Assembly (NCBI RefSeq): GCF_027922425.1
Contig: NZ_BSFQ01000001.1
Coordinates: 248,001 to 312,000, forward strand
DNA from: Pseudonocardia halophobica
GTDB lineage: Bacteria; Actinomycetota; Actinomycetes; Mycobacteriales; Pseudonocardiaceae
Direction: 5' to 3'
DNA length: 64,000 nucleotides
Under the pieces are notes generated by a model. It searched no databases. It was given only the letters and a program-made list of their open reading frames with translations, and was not told the DNA's origin. A program made the position numbers and the translations under genes. This document shows, piece by piece, positions 16,903-25,265 of the stretch. Each line of letters opens with the position of its first letter. The stretch's first letter is position 1.

Positions 16903-17692
16903 CCGCGAACGGTAGCCCTTCGTCGATCGCGGCGCGGGCCGATCGGGCATGACGCCGTCGGAAGAGGCCCGCTGCTCCGTTCCGGTGGCCGGGAGTAGCA
17001 GTGTCCACCGCGTTGGCCTAGTGAGGTTACGGATCGTCGAATTACACCCGTGTAGTTGACCGCCTCCTGAGCGGGTACTGAATCATCCGAGTGAGAGCGT
17101 GGTGACGCTCCGGAGCACTCGGTGGTTGCGGTGACAGGCAGAACCGTAGTGATCTTGGGTTCGGGGCCGCCCGGGCGACACGCCGGACGACGTCGATCAC
17201 GCCCGATGGTGTGGTGGCCGCCGGGGCCCGGGTCGATCTTGTCGGTACTGCCGGTACCAGCGGGGACGGGGCCGGCCGGAGCCGGCGCGGGCGCGCGGGC
17301 CCGGGCCCCGTGAAGATCGTCGGGGCGGGCCGGACGATCGCCCGCGGAGCCGTCCGTCCCGAACGGGTGAGGTCGGGGCGGAGATGCAGGTCCCGAGGTC
17401 CCGCCGGGCGCCTCGGAGGCTCCGCAAGCCCCGGCAAGGCGTCACTGAGCGTCTCGAAAGTGGCTCAGCCGGAAGCGGAGAGCGACGATCGGTGCACCGT
17501 GGCACCGCCACACCACCCGAACGGCTGGAGATGGCCCGAAAGCGGGTAACGGCTGCTTCCGACCCGTTTCCCCGAGAAGGTGACCCCGTTGTGGGTGGTG
17601 TGTGGCCGAACGGCCCTGTGGGGACAGGGCCGATGGCAGCATCGCGCGGCACACGGACGACGCGAGTTACAGAGATGACGGAGGTGCGGGGC
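16903..17692. other. 790-bp non-coding stretch with hairpins
   Basis: No frame here has the look of a real protein. Visible structures: TACAC-CC-GTGTA at 17043-17054, a small palindrome near the AI-2E promoter side, and a 9-bp stem CGGCCCTGT/ACAGGGCCG with a GGGG loop at 17611-17632, about 60 bases before the next gene's GTG. The length suggests a long 5' leader for the gene at 17693 or an unrecognised RNA. Confidence 0.4.
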
Positions 17693-18262
17693 GTGACCGA
17701 CAGGGAGCGAGCCCTCGACGGGGCGGTCGGCCGGCGGAAGGCCACGGTGCGGGTGCGGGGCGTCGAGGACACCGGTCCCTTCCCGGGCCGCCACGCGAGC
17801 CGGACCGAGATCGCGGCGGAGACGCCGATCTTCCACGCCCTCACGGTCGGCGGCTGGCGCGGCCGGCAGAGCGAGCAGACCCCCCGGCAGGCCCCGGCCC
17901 GCCGGCCCGGCCGCCGCTCGGCCGAGGCGCTCGACGACTTCCGTCGCGACCCGCTGACCGCGCCGATCCCGGTGCAGGCCTACTCCACGCTGACGGCCCG
18001 CCCCGCGCCGCCCGCCCCGGCTGCTCCGGTCGCGCCGCCGGCGCCGCCCGTGCGGCAGCCGGAGCCCGCCCCGGTGTCCGCGGGCTACGACCGCGCGCCG
18101 CTCTACGCCGCGCACGTGCCGACCTACGCGCCGGCCGCCCCGGCGTACACCTCGCTGACGGACACCGGCCCGCAGGCGCTGGGCGAGCTGTCCTCGCGCA
18201 CGGGCCGCCACCACCGCCGGGCCGTCGGCTCCGGGTCGGGGCACCACCACCTGGCGTACTGA
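17693..18262 (+). CDS. Hypothetical Pro/Ala-rich protein
   Basis: Not recognised. About 189 residues starting VTDRERALDG; the frame is open further upstream, but GGAGG at 17680-17684 sits eight bases before GTG 17693. The N-terminal half is charged (RKATVRVRGVEDTGPFPGRH), the middle is a Pro/Ala/Val low-complexity stretch and the end is basic and His-rich (GRHHRRAVGSGSGHHHLAY). No membrane segment or signal peptide. A perfect hairpin terminator follows, which supports a real transcription unit. Confidence 0.6.
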   Translation: MTDRERALDGAVGRRKATVRVRGVEDTGPFPGRHASRTEIAAETPIFHALTVGGWRGRQSEQTPRQAPARRPGRRSAEALDDFRRDPLTAPIPVQAYSTLTARPAPPAPAAPVAPPAPPVRQPEPAPVSAGYDRAPLYAAHVPTYAPAAPAYTSLTDTGPQALGELSSRTGRHHRRAVGSGSGHHHLAY

Positions 18263-18279
18263 CGCCGGGACGCAGGACC

Positions 18280-18299
18280 CCGGGGCTGGGGAGCCCCGG
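18280..18299 (+). terminator. Hairpin terminator after the Pro-rich gene
   Basis: Perfect 8-bp stem CCGGGGCT/AGCCCCGG with a GGGG tetraloop, 18 bases after the stop codon. The loop is the same as in the leader hairpin at 17611-17632. Confidence 0.7.
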
Positions 18300-18444
18300 T
18301 GAGGGAAAGAGAGAACGGACCGCGGCAGCTTCGGGCCGCGGCGGACGTCGGTCGGCTGGGGAGCGGATCGGCGTCGACCAGGGGCCGGTGGCCCGGGGTC
18401 CGGGGGAGTGACCGGATCGCGGAACCACCGGCCCTCGTCGTGTC

Positions 18445-18548
18445 CGCAGTACGGAACCACAACGCGTCGAAAGGGGCTCCCGAGCCGCATTATGGTTCCA
18501 TAATGCGCAGAAAGGGTCCTCGGAAGCGCATTATGGTTCCATAGTGCG
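18445..18548. repeat. Palindrome array B: three 22-bp palindromes, 41-bp period
   Basis: Copies at 18445-18466 (degenerate, two mismatches per arm), 18486-18507 (perfect arms CGCATTATGG and CCATAATGCG) and 18527-18548 (one mismatch). Starts are again exactly 41 bp apart with 19-bp unrelated spacers. The last copy ends 2 bp before the stop codon of the minus-strand FAD oxidase, mirroring array A next to the cation-efflux stop. Array A is 9.2 kb away. Confidence 0.88.
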
Positions 18549-18550
18549 AT

Positions 18551-19807
18551 TCAGGGGCCGAGCAGGGCCTCGAGGTGGTCGCCGTTGAAGAGGCGGTCGG
18601 GGTCGAGCCGGTCCCGCACGGCGAGGAAGTCCGGCAGCGCCGGGTAGGCCACCGCGACGTCGGCCGCGGTCCAGTCGTGCCGGCCGCCCCAGTGCGGCCG
18701 CCCGCCCATCCCCTCCAGCACCGAGCCGACCAGCCGGAAGAGCGGCCCGTGGTCGTCGCCGCGGTGGGTCCGCACGGTGATCCAGGCCGTGGCGCGCCCG
18801 TGGGCGGGATGCAGCCAGCCGGTCTCGGCGGGACCCGTCCGCACCTCCACCGGGCGCCGGATCTCCTGGTCCCGCGCCGTCGTCGCCGCCCCGAGCGCGC
18901 GGATCGCGTCCGCGAGCGCCTCGCGCGGCAGCGCCCACTCGGTGAATCCGCCCCGGACGGGGTGCGGGTCGGGCAGCAGCTCGTGCGGCGGCCCGGTCAC
19001 CACGCCCTCCCAGCGCGGCGCCGGCCGCGAGCGCTGCGCCGACCACTGCGCCGACGCTGTGTGCCCCAGCCGCGTGACGACGCGGCCGAGCGCCTCCACC
19101 GGCCCGCCGGGCACGGCTTCGGGCTCCCGGTCGACGACCGGGCCGGCCCATCGCAGCAGCGCCTCGCCGCTGGGCAGGTGCAGCTCCACCGCCGCGAAGC
19201 GGTGCGCGTCGAGGGGCCCGTCGACCGCGAGGGCCTCCTCGGCCACGACCGGCTCCTCGTGCGCCTCCACCTCGGTCGCCGGCACGGTCCGCAGCTCCAC
19301 CTCGGTGACGACGCCGAGGGCCCCGAGACCCGTACGCACGGCGTCCAGCTCCCCGACGTCCCCGTTCTCACCGGCCTTGCGCACCCGGCCCGTGCCGTCG
19401 ACGAACCGCATCCCGACGACCTGGTCGGACAGCGAGCCGATCCCCGCGCCGCCGCCGTGGGTCCCGGTCGCGATCGCGCCGGCCACCGTCGCCAGGGGCG
19501 CGTGCGCGACGGGCGCGAGCGCCCGGCCCCGCGGCGCCAGCGCGGCCTGCACCGACGCGAGCGTGGCGCCCGCGCGGGCCCGGACCGTGTCGGAGGTGAT
19601 CGCGGCGACGCCGGTGAGCGCCGAGCAGTCGACGTGCACGTCGTTGGTGAGGGTGAGGGTGCTGTCCGAGCGGCCGGAGCCGAGCGGGCGGACGGTCAGG
19701 CCACGTTCGGCGGCGCGGCGCACGGCGGCGACGACCCCCGCCTCGTCGAGCGGCCGGTCGGTGCGCCGGGGCCGGCACTGCTGCCCGCCCCACCAGTTCA
19801 CCCACAT
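18551..19807 (-). CDS. FAD-linked oxidase of the D-arabinono-1,4-lactone/L-gulonolactone oxidase family
   Basis: A 418-residue VAO-fold flavoprotein. The N-terminal FAD domain has RPLGSGRSDS, VAGAIATGTHGGGAG (pyrophosphate loop) and GALGVVTEVELRTVP; the C-terminal ALO domain has GMGGRPHWGGRHDW, equivalent to the HWGK active-site motif with Gly in place of Lys, and ends DRLDPDRLFNGDHLEALLG. It oxidises a sugar lactone or sugar alcohol using oxygen or another acceptor. The stop lies 2 bp from palindrome array B. It is followed upstream on the same strand by the amidohydrolase with a 19-bp gap. Confidence 0.87.
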   Translation of the reverse strand: MWVNWWGGQQCRPRRTDRPLDEAGVVAAVRRAAERGLTVRPLGSGRSDSTLTLTNDVHVDCSALTGVAAITSDTVRARAGATLASVQAALAPRGRALAPVAHAPLATVAGAIATGTHGGGAGIGSLSDQVVGMRFVDGTGRVRKAGENGDVGELDAVRTGLGALGVVTEVELRTVPATEVEAHEEPVVAEEALAVDGPLDAHRFAAVELHLPSGEALLRWAGPVVDREPEAVPGGPVEALGRVVTRLGHTASAQWSAQRSRPAPRWEGVVTGPPHELLPDPHPVRGGFTEWALPREALADAIRALGAATTARDQEIRRPVEVRTGPAETGWLHPAHGRATAWITVRTHRGDDHGPLFRLVGSVLEGMGGRPHWGGRHDWTAADVAVAYPALPDFLAVRDRLDPDRLFNGDHLEALLGP

Positions 19808-19826
19808 CGCGTCGACGATAGGAGCC

Positions 19827-21149
19827 TCACGTGTGCAGCCGGGCGGCGACGGCGCGCAGGTCGGCGCGGGCGCGCTCGGCGTCGACCTTGACCGGCTCGC
19901 CGTCGTCGATCACCCGCTCCCCCGCGACCCAGACGTCCCGGACCAGCCGGGACCCGCCGGCCCAGACGAGGTTGGACAGGAGCTGGGCGTCGTCGTCGGG
20001 GTCGACGAAGGCCTGGTCGTCGAGGTCGACGTGCACGAGGTCCGCCCAGCGGCCGGGCTCCAGGACCCCGATGTCCGCCCGGTCGATCGCCTCGGCGCCG
20101 TCCCGGGTGGCCATGAGCAGCACGTCCGCGGCGGTGAGCGCGGCGGCGTCGTCCTCGCGTACCCGCGCGAAGAGGGCGGCGAGCCGGGCCTGGTGCCAGA
20201 GGTCGAGGTCGTCGCCGGAGGCCGGCCCGTCCGTGCCGAGTCCGATGCGGACACCGGCGCGCCGCAGGTCGCCGACCGGGGCGAGGCCCGCCGCGAGCTT
20301 GGCGTTGGACCCGGGACAGTGCGCCACCGCGACGCCGTGCCGCCGGTAGAGCCCGATGTCCTCCGCGGACACCTGCACGGAGTGGGCGGCGAGCACCCGC
20401 CCCCCGAGCGCGCCGACGGCCTCGAGCTGGGCCGGTACGGAACCGAACTCCTCCCGCTGCGCGAGGTCCTCCTGCCGGGACTCGGCGACGTGCACGTGCA
20501 GCAGCGCGCCGCGTTCCCGGGCCGCCTCGGCCGTCGTGGTCAGCGCCTCGGGCGGCAGCGTGTACGCGGAGTGCGGCCCGTACCCGAGCTCGACGCGCTC
20601 GTGCGGGCCGGACCGCAGCCCGCCGGCGTCGATCCGGGCCGAGACGCCGTCGCGCATCTCCTCCCAGGTGCCGAGCCGGTCCCAGCCGGGCGCGGCGATG
20701 ATCCCCGGGGTGAGCAGCACCCGGGAGCCGGCGGTGAGCACGGCCTCGATCACGGCGTCGGCGACGAAGTACATCTCCACCGAGGTGGTGCAGCCGGTCC
20801 GCAGCAGCTCCACGGCACCGGCGGTCATCCCGATCCGGACGTCCTCCTCGGTGAACCGCGCCTCGGCCGGCCACATGACCTCCTGCAGCCAGGACATCAG
20901 CGGCAGGTCGCCGCCCATCCCGCGCAGCGACAGCATCGGCGTGTGGCAGTGGGTGTTGACCATGCCGGGCATGAGGAGACCGGGCAGCGCGTGCACCGGC
21001 CCGTCGAGTTCGGGGGCGTCCGCCCGGGGGCCGACGTGGGCGATCCGCCCGTCCGGCCCGACGTCGACGACGCCGTCGCGCAGCACGGGGAACCCCGCGC
21101 CGCAGGTCAGGACCACGGGCGCGGTGAAGCGTTCGCCCCCGGTGGTCAC
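19827..21149 (-). CDS. Amidohydrolase (S-adenosylhomocysteine/cytosine deaminase-like)
   Basis: A 440-residue TIM-barrel metal hydrolase. Ligands are in order: HxH in MVNTHCHTPM, His in LLHVHVAES, His in VAHCPGSN and the final Asp in GLGTDGPAS. The pattern fits the TrzN/MtaD/chlorohydrolase branch that deaminates or dechlorinates purine- or triazine-like rings. The GTG start overlaps the NYN gene's stop by GTGA; the longer frame upstream is the NYN gene read in another frame. The substrate is unassigned. Confidence 0.87.
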   Translation of the reverse strand: MTTGGERFTAPVVLTCGAGFPVLRDGVVDVGPDGRIAHVGPRADAPELDGPVHALPGLLMPGMVNTHCHTPMLSLRGMGGDLPLMSWLQEVMWPAEARFTEEDVRIGMTAGAVELLRTGCTTSVEMYFVADAVIEAVLTAGSRVLLTPGIIAAPGWDRLGTWEEMRDGVSARIDAGGLRSGPHERVELGYGPHSAYTLPPEALTTTAEAARERGALLHVHVAESRQEDLAQREEFGSVPAQLEAVGALGGRVLAAHSVQVSAEDIGLYRRHGVAVAHCPGSNAKLAAGLAPVGDLRRAGVRIGLGTDGPASGDDLDLWHQARLAALFARVREDDAAALTAADVLLMATRDGAEAIDRADIGVLEPGRWADLVHVDLDDQAFVDPDDDAQLLSNLVWAGGSRLVRDVWVAGERVIDDGEPVKVDAERARADLRAVAARLHT

Positions 21150-21763
21150 CGGCGCGGATCGAGCAGCGAGCGCAGGGACCGGAAGGGCGGGAGCCAGGCG
21201 CCGGTGTCCGGCAGGGTCTCGAGGGTCATCCGCGGCAGCGGCTCGCGGAACACGCCGTCGATGTCCTCGAGGTCGAGGAAGGAGATCGTCTCCGAGTTCA
21301 ACGCGAAGTTCGCGTACTCGCGGAACCCGATCACCGTGACGTCCGTGTGCTGCTCGATCAGCTTCTCGAGCGGCTCGCGGAAGGCCCGGCCGTCGCCGGA
21401 CGCCACCACGACGTGCCGGAGGTGGCCCTCCTGCTCCCGCATCTCGATGTGCCGGAGCATGTCGTCGTCGATGTCGGAGTCCTCGGTGACCTTCGGCTTG
21501 GCGAAGACCGCGAACCCGACGTTGCGCAGCGCCTCGACCCACGGCCGCACGACCTCGGTCGACCCGGGCACCACGTTCGTGAACACGCACGCCTCGGCGA
21601 CGGCCTCGGGGCCCGCGAGGTCGAGCAGCCAGCGGCCGACCGCGTCGAACCGCGGGCGGAAGGCGGAGGTGGGCCGCGCGCCCAGCAGCGAGCCGAGGCT
21701 CATGTCCATGTTGGGCGCGTCCCAGACGAGCAGCACGCGCGGGAGGGGGCCGGTCGACGTCAC
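21146..21763 (-). CDS. NYN-domain (PIN-like) putative ribonuclease
   Basis: A 205-residue protein with a NYN fold: acidic metal-binding residues in LVWDAPNMDMS, in the TEDSDIDDDM segment and in VVASGDGRAF, followed by VTVIGFREYAN. Such domains are metal-dependent RNases. Translationally coupled to the downstream amidohydrolase (GTGA overlap), a partnership with no obvious reason. GTG 21763 begins the conserved N-terminus. Confidence 0.82.
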   Translation of the reverse strand: MTSTGPLPRVLLVWDAPNMDMSLGSLLGARPTSAFRPRFDAVGRWLLDLAGPEAVAEACVFTNVVPGSTEVVRPWVEALRNVGFAVFAKPKVTEDSDIDDDMLRHIEMREQEGHLRHVVVASGDGRAFREPLEKLIEQHTDVTVIGFREYANFALNSETISFLDLEDIDGVFREPLPRMTLETLPDTGAWLPPFRSLRSLLDPRR

Positions 21764-21849
21764 GGGGTCCGGGTCTCCCGAGGCTGGGTGCGCATGTCCG
21801 TGACCCTATCCCGACTCCGACGCCGGTGGCGGCCCGTCACACTGACCGG

Positions 21850-22311
21850 GTGAGCACGAACGGAGCGGACGATCCCGCGGCGGATCCCCAGGCGACGGCG
21901 GAGCGCGTCGCGAAGGCGATGGTGCACCACGACGAGGCGATCCGCGGCGCCGGCATCCGGCTCGTCGACGTGGGGCCGGGGCGGGCGCGGACCGCGCTGA
22001 CGATCGAGGAGCGGCACGTCAACGGGCACGGCATCGTGCACGGCGGCTACCTGTTCTTCCTCGCCGACGCCGCCTTCTCCTTCGCCTGCAACAGCCACGG
22101 CGTCTCGACGGTCGCGTCCGGCGGCGACGTCGCCTTCCTGCGCGCGGCCCGGGTCGGCGAGGAGCTGGAGGCCGAGGCGGTCGAGCGGGCGCTCGTCGGC
22201 AAGTCCGGGCTCTACGACGTGACGGTCCGGACCGCGGCCGGCCAGGTCGTGGCCGAGTTCCGTGGCCGGTCCCGCGCGGTGCCGCACCTGCCGGCGCCGA
22301 CCCTCGACTAG
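21850..22311 (+). CDS. PaaI-type hotdog thioesterase
   Basis: A 153-residue hotdog protein with the PaaI active-site block NGHGIVHGGYLFFLADAAFSFACNSHG: the Asn and His-Gly-Gly positions and Asp on the central helix. It hydrolyses acyl-CoA esters, classically of the phenylacetate pathway, as a rescue enzyme for stalled CoA intermediates. GTG 21850 is preferred to a start at 21826 because the first eight residues there have no family counterpart. No other paa gene is in the window. Convergent with trmB (7-bp gap). Confidence 0.87.
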   Translation: MSTNGADDPAADPQATAERVAKAMVHHDEAIRGAGIRLVDVGPGRARTALTIEERHVNGHGIVHGGYLFFLADAAFSFACNSHGVSTVASGGDVAFLRAARVGEELEAEAVERALVGKSGLYDVTVRTAAGQVVAEFRGRSRAVPHLPAPTLD

Positions 22312-22318
22312 CCGGCGC

Positions 22319-23005
22319 CTAACGCACGTACAACAGGTCCCGGATCGCCCGGCCCTCGCGCTCCGCGCGCTGCTCGAACTTCGTCAGCGGGCGCGAGTCC
22401 GGGCGGGGCAGCCACCCCTCGGGCCCGGCCGCGGGGGCGCGGTGCAGCAGCGGGCAGGCGTCGCACACCTCGCGCATCTGCAGCGCGTAGTGCTCCCAGT
22501 CCGTGGCCAGGTGCAGCCAGCCGCCCGGGCGCAGCCGGGAGGCGGCGAGCGCGACGAACCCGGGCTGGACGAGCCGGCGCTTGTGGTGCCGCCGCTTCGG
22601 CCACGGGTCCGGGAAGAAGATCCGAATGCCCTCGAGCAGGCCCTCGGGGACCGCGCGGTCGAGGAGGTCGACGGCGTCGCCGCGCAGCAGCCGCAGGTTC
22701 TCCAGCCCCGCCTCCTGCCGCAGCATGAGCAGCCGGGCGAGCCCGGGCTCGTAGACCTCGACGGCCAGGTGGTCCACCTCGGGTGCGGCGGCGGCCATCT
22801 CGGCGGTGGCGTCGCCCATCCCGGAGCCGATCTCCAGGACCACCGGCGCCGTGCGACCGAAGAGGGCCTCGGGCTCGAGCCGTTCGACCTCGGCGACGTC
22901 GCCGCCGTACTCCGGCCACCACCGGTCCCACGCGTGCTGCTGGCCCTCGCTCAGCCGGTTGCGCTGGTGGACGAACGAGGGGATGCGGTGGTGTGTGTCA
23001 GGCAC
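22319..23005 (-). CDS. trmB: tRNA (guanine-N7-)-methyltransferase
   Basis: A 228-residue class I methyltransferase making m7G46 in tRNA from SAM. The SAM loop is VVLEIGSGMGDAT; the catalytic/tRNA-binding signature is IFFPDPWPKRRHHKRRLVQP; the C-terminal TKFEQRAEREGRAIRDL is also diagnostic. The start GTG 23005 overlaps the stop of the upstream glycosyltransferase by 8 bp, so expression is probably coupled to the GT2 genes. Confidence 0.95.
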   Translation of the reverse strand: MPDTHHRIPSFVHQRNRLSEGQQHAWDRWWPEYGGDVAEVERLEPEALFGRTAPVVLEIGSGMGDATAEMAAAAPEVDHLAVEVYEPGLARLLMLRQEAGLENLRLLRGDAVDLLDRAVPEGLLEGIRIFFPDPWPKRRHHKRRLVQPGFVALAASRLRPGGWLHLATDWEHYALQMREVCDACPLLHRAPAAGPEGWLPRPDSRPLTKFEQRAEREGRAIRDLLYVR

Positions 23006-24026
23006 CGTCGGCCGCGGGCAGGGAGACGTGCGAGGTGGCGCCGGGCAGCTTGCCGCGGACGTAGCCCGCGGTGGTGAACCCCAGGCAGACGACGACGGCG
23101 GCCGCGGAGGCCGGCCGCTTCGCCTTCACCTCGCGGATCAGCGCCCTGGGCAGCACGGTGGCGACGTAGCCGCGCTCGGTGGACAGCGCGTCGTCCGTGC
23201 CGACCAGCTTGGAGACGGCGGCCTTCGACAGCCCCTCCGCCCAGCTGCGGCGGCGCAGGTAGGACCAGTCGACCCGGTCGTCGGAGACGCGGTGGTCGAC
23301 CTCGGCGCGCGGCTCGAAGAGGATCTTCACCTCGCGCCCGTCGGCCTTGTAGGCCTGCCGGGCCCGGATGCAGAGCTCGGTCTCCTCGCAGCCCAGCGGG
23401 TTCTTGCCGATCCGGCCGATGTCCTCGGCGAACCCGCCGACCCGCTTGAACACCTCGCGGCGCAGGGACATGTTGCAGCCCATGAGGTTGCGGACCTCGG
23501 CCTGCTCGGTGGGCTGGCCGGTGTAGGTGCAGCCGACGACCCAGTCGAGCTCGCCGGTCGCGTCCCGCCCGCCGGGCGCGCCCGGGAGGGTGGCGGGCCG
23601 GCCCGAGTCGTCGACGGCGGCCCGGGCCACGGGCCAGCGGGGGTGCGCCACGCCGCCGACGCCGATCACCGCCGGGTCGGCGTAGGGCGCCAGCAGGGCG
23701 CGGAGCCAGCCGGGGCGGGCGGAGGCGTCGTCGTCGAGGAACACCACGACGTCGCCCGTCGCCATCTCGACCGCGGTGTTCCGCGCGCCCGACAGGCCCT
23801 GCTTGTGCGCGTTGGGCACCACCTGCACCCGCGGGAACGCCTCGCGCGCCCGCTCGAGCAGCCCCTCGTTGTGGTCGACGACCACGATCGTCTCCACCGG
23901 CAGCACGTCCTGCGCCGCCACCGACTCGACGGCGGACACGATGTCGGCCCACCGCTTCTCGGTGTAGACGCAGACGACCACGGTCGCGGTGACCGGCGGC
24001 TCGGGTGCGGGCTCGAACAGGTTCAC
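22998..24026 (-). CDS. Family 2 glycosyltransferase
   Basis: A 342-residue GT-A fold transferase. TATVVVCVYTEKRW opens the nucleotide-binding domain; VVFLDDDASARPGW holds the DXD metal motif; MGCNMSLRREVFKRVGGF and CEETELCIRARQ supply the acceptor region and catalytic-base ED. A hydrophobic segment near the C-terminus (ASAAAVVVCLGFTTAGYV) may anchor it to the membrane. GTG 24026 starts the conserved region; the frame is open far upstream over the neighbour. Downstream is trmB, upstream another GT2, suggesting a small glycan operon. Confidence 0.85.
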   Translation of the reverse strand: MNLFEPAPEPPVTATVVVCVYTEKRWADIVSAVESVAAQDVLPVETIVVVDHNEGLLERAREAFPRVQVVPNAHKQGLSGARNTAVEMATGDVVVFLDDDASARPGWLRALLAPYADPAVIGVGGVAHPRWPVARAAVDDSGRPATLPGAPGGRDATGELDWVVGCTYTGQPTEQAEVRNLMGCNMSLRREVFKRVGGFAEDIGRIGKNPLGCEETELCIRARQAYKADGREVKILFEPRAEVDHRVSDDRVDWSYLRRRSWAEGLSKAAVSKLVGTDDALSTERGYVATVLPRALIREVKAKRPASAAAVVVCLGFTTAGYVRGKLPGATSHVSLPAADGA

Positions 24027-24073
24027 GGGGCGGGGTCCTCCGGGTGCGGTCCGCCGGCGGCCGACTCCTGCGG

Positions 24074-25087
24074 TCAGCTCTTGCGCTTGTCGGCGCGCCG
24101 GTGCTCGGACAGCAGGGTACGCAGCACCCGGGTGCCGTCCGCGAAGGTCCGCAGGTTCGTCTCGCCGAACATGCGCTGCTTCTCGACCGACGGCACCTCG
24201 GTGATCTTCAGTCCGGCGGCGGCGATGCGGCAGTTGAGCACGGTCTCGATCTCGAACCCGTCGCCCCACAGCATCGTGCCGTCCTCCGGCTGCGGTTCGC
24301 CCGGGTCCGGCAGCTCCAGCAGCGGGAGCAGGTCGGCCCAGAAGGCGTTGTAGCCGTAGCACAGGTCGGTGTACGACGTGCCGAACAGCGCGTTGGCCAC
24401 GGAGTTCAGCCCGGCGTTCCCGGTGCGGCGCAGCAGGGTGATGTCGTCGCTGCCGCCGCCCGCCGCGAAGCGGGTGCCCTTGGCGAAGTCGGCGCCGGCG
24501 ACGAGGGCCGAGACGAACGCGGGGATCTCCGCCGGGTCGGCCGAGCCGTCCGCGTCGAACATCACGACGACGTCGCCGGTGGCCGCGGCGAACCCGCACG
24601 CCATCGCGTTGCCCTTGCCCTTGCGGGTCTGCGTGATGCACCGCACCCAGGGCAGTGTGCGACGCGCCGTGCCGATGGTGTCGTCCGTGGAGTTGCCGTC
24701 CACGACGATGATCTCGTGCACCGCGGGGCGCACCGCCGCGATCTGCGGCAGGACGACCTCGAGGTTGCGCGCCTCGTTGCGGGTCGGCACCACGACCGTG
24801 ACGGCCGGGTTGGCCGAGCGCCGCGGCGAGGGCCGCGGTCGCGGCCTCCGGATCCCGGCCGGCGGACCGGCGGGCGGCGCGAAGGGGCCGGGCGGCATCG
24901 CGCCGGGCGGCACGGCCCCGGGCGGGGGCCGGTACCCGACGGGCGGGGGCCCGTAGGGACCCGGACGCGGGCCCGGTCCGGGGTGCTGCCCGGGGCCGCC
25001 GGGCCGAGGTCCGCGGTACGGCGGCGCACCGGGCGCCCCGGGGGGCACCGGCGACGAGGCCGGACGGGCGGGCGTTACGGCGCTCAC
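24074..25087 (-). CDS. Family 2 glycosyltransferase with Pro-rich N-terminus (DPM synthase/UDP-glucose transferase-like)
   Basis: A 337-residue protein. Residues 1-92 are a Pro/Gly-rich low-complexity arm; the GT2 catalytic domain begins at VTVVVPTRNEARNLEVVLP, with VVDGNSTDDT and DVVVMFDADGSADP (DXD) and FAKGTRFAAGGGSDDITLLRR. This resembles polyprenyl-phosphate glycosyltransferases that would make lipid-linked sugar donors of the kind GT87 enzymes use. Coupling to the GT2 downstream is by a 47-bp gap. No C-terminal membrane segments. Confidence 0.83.
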   Translation of the reverse strand: MSAVTPARPASSPVPPGAPGAPPYRGPRPGGPGQHPGPGPRPGPYGPPPVGYRPPPGAVPPGAMPPGPFAPPAGPPAGIRRPRPRPSPRRSANPAVTVVVPTRNEARNLEVVLPQIAAVRPAVHEIIVVDGNSTDDTIGTARRTLPWVRCITQTRKGKGNAMACGFAAATGDVVVMFDADGSADPAEIPAFVSALVAGADFAKGTRFAAGGGSDDITLLRRTGNAGLNSVANALFGTSYTDLCYGYNAFWADLLPLLELPDPGEPQPEDGTMLWGDGFEIETVLNCRIAAAGLKITEVPSVEKQRMFGETNLRTFADGTRVLRTLLSEHRRADKRKS

Positions 25088-25265
25088 ACAACCTCCAGAC
25101 AGGTCCGCTCCAATCGGGACAACGAGTCACCGCGACCCCCGGTTACGGGTGATCGCGATCTCACTCGCCGGGGATCGGGTCGGTCGGGGAGCGTGACCGT
25201 GTCGTGACTCGATCCTCGTAGTCGTACGCATCCTGACGCGTCCGATCGGCGGCATGCTCAGCGGT

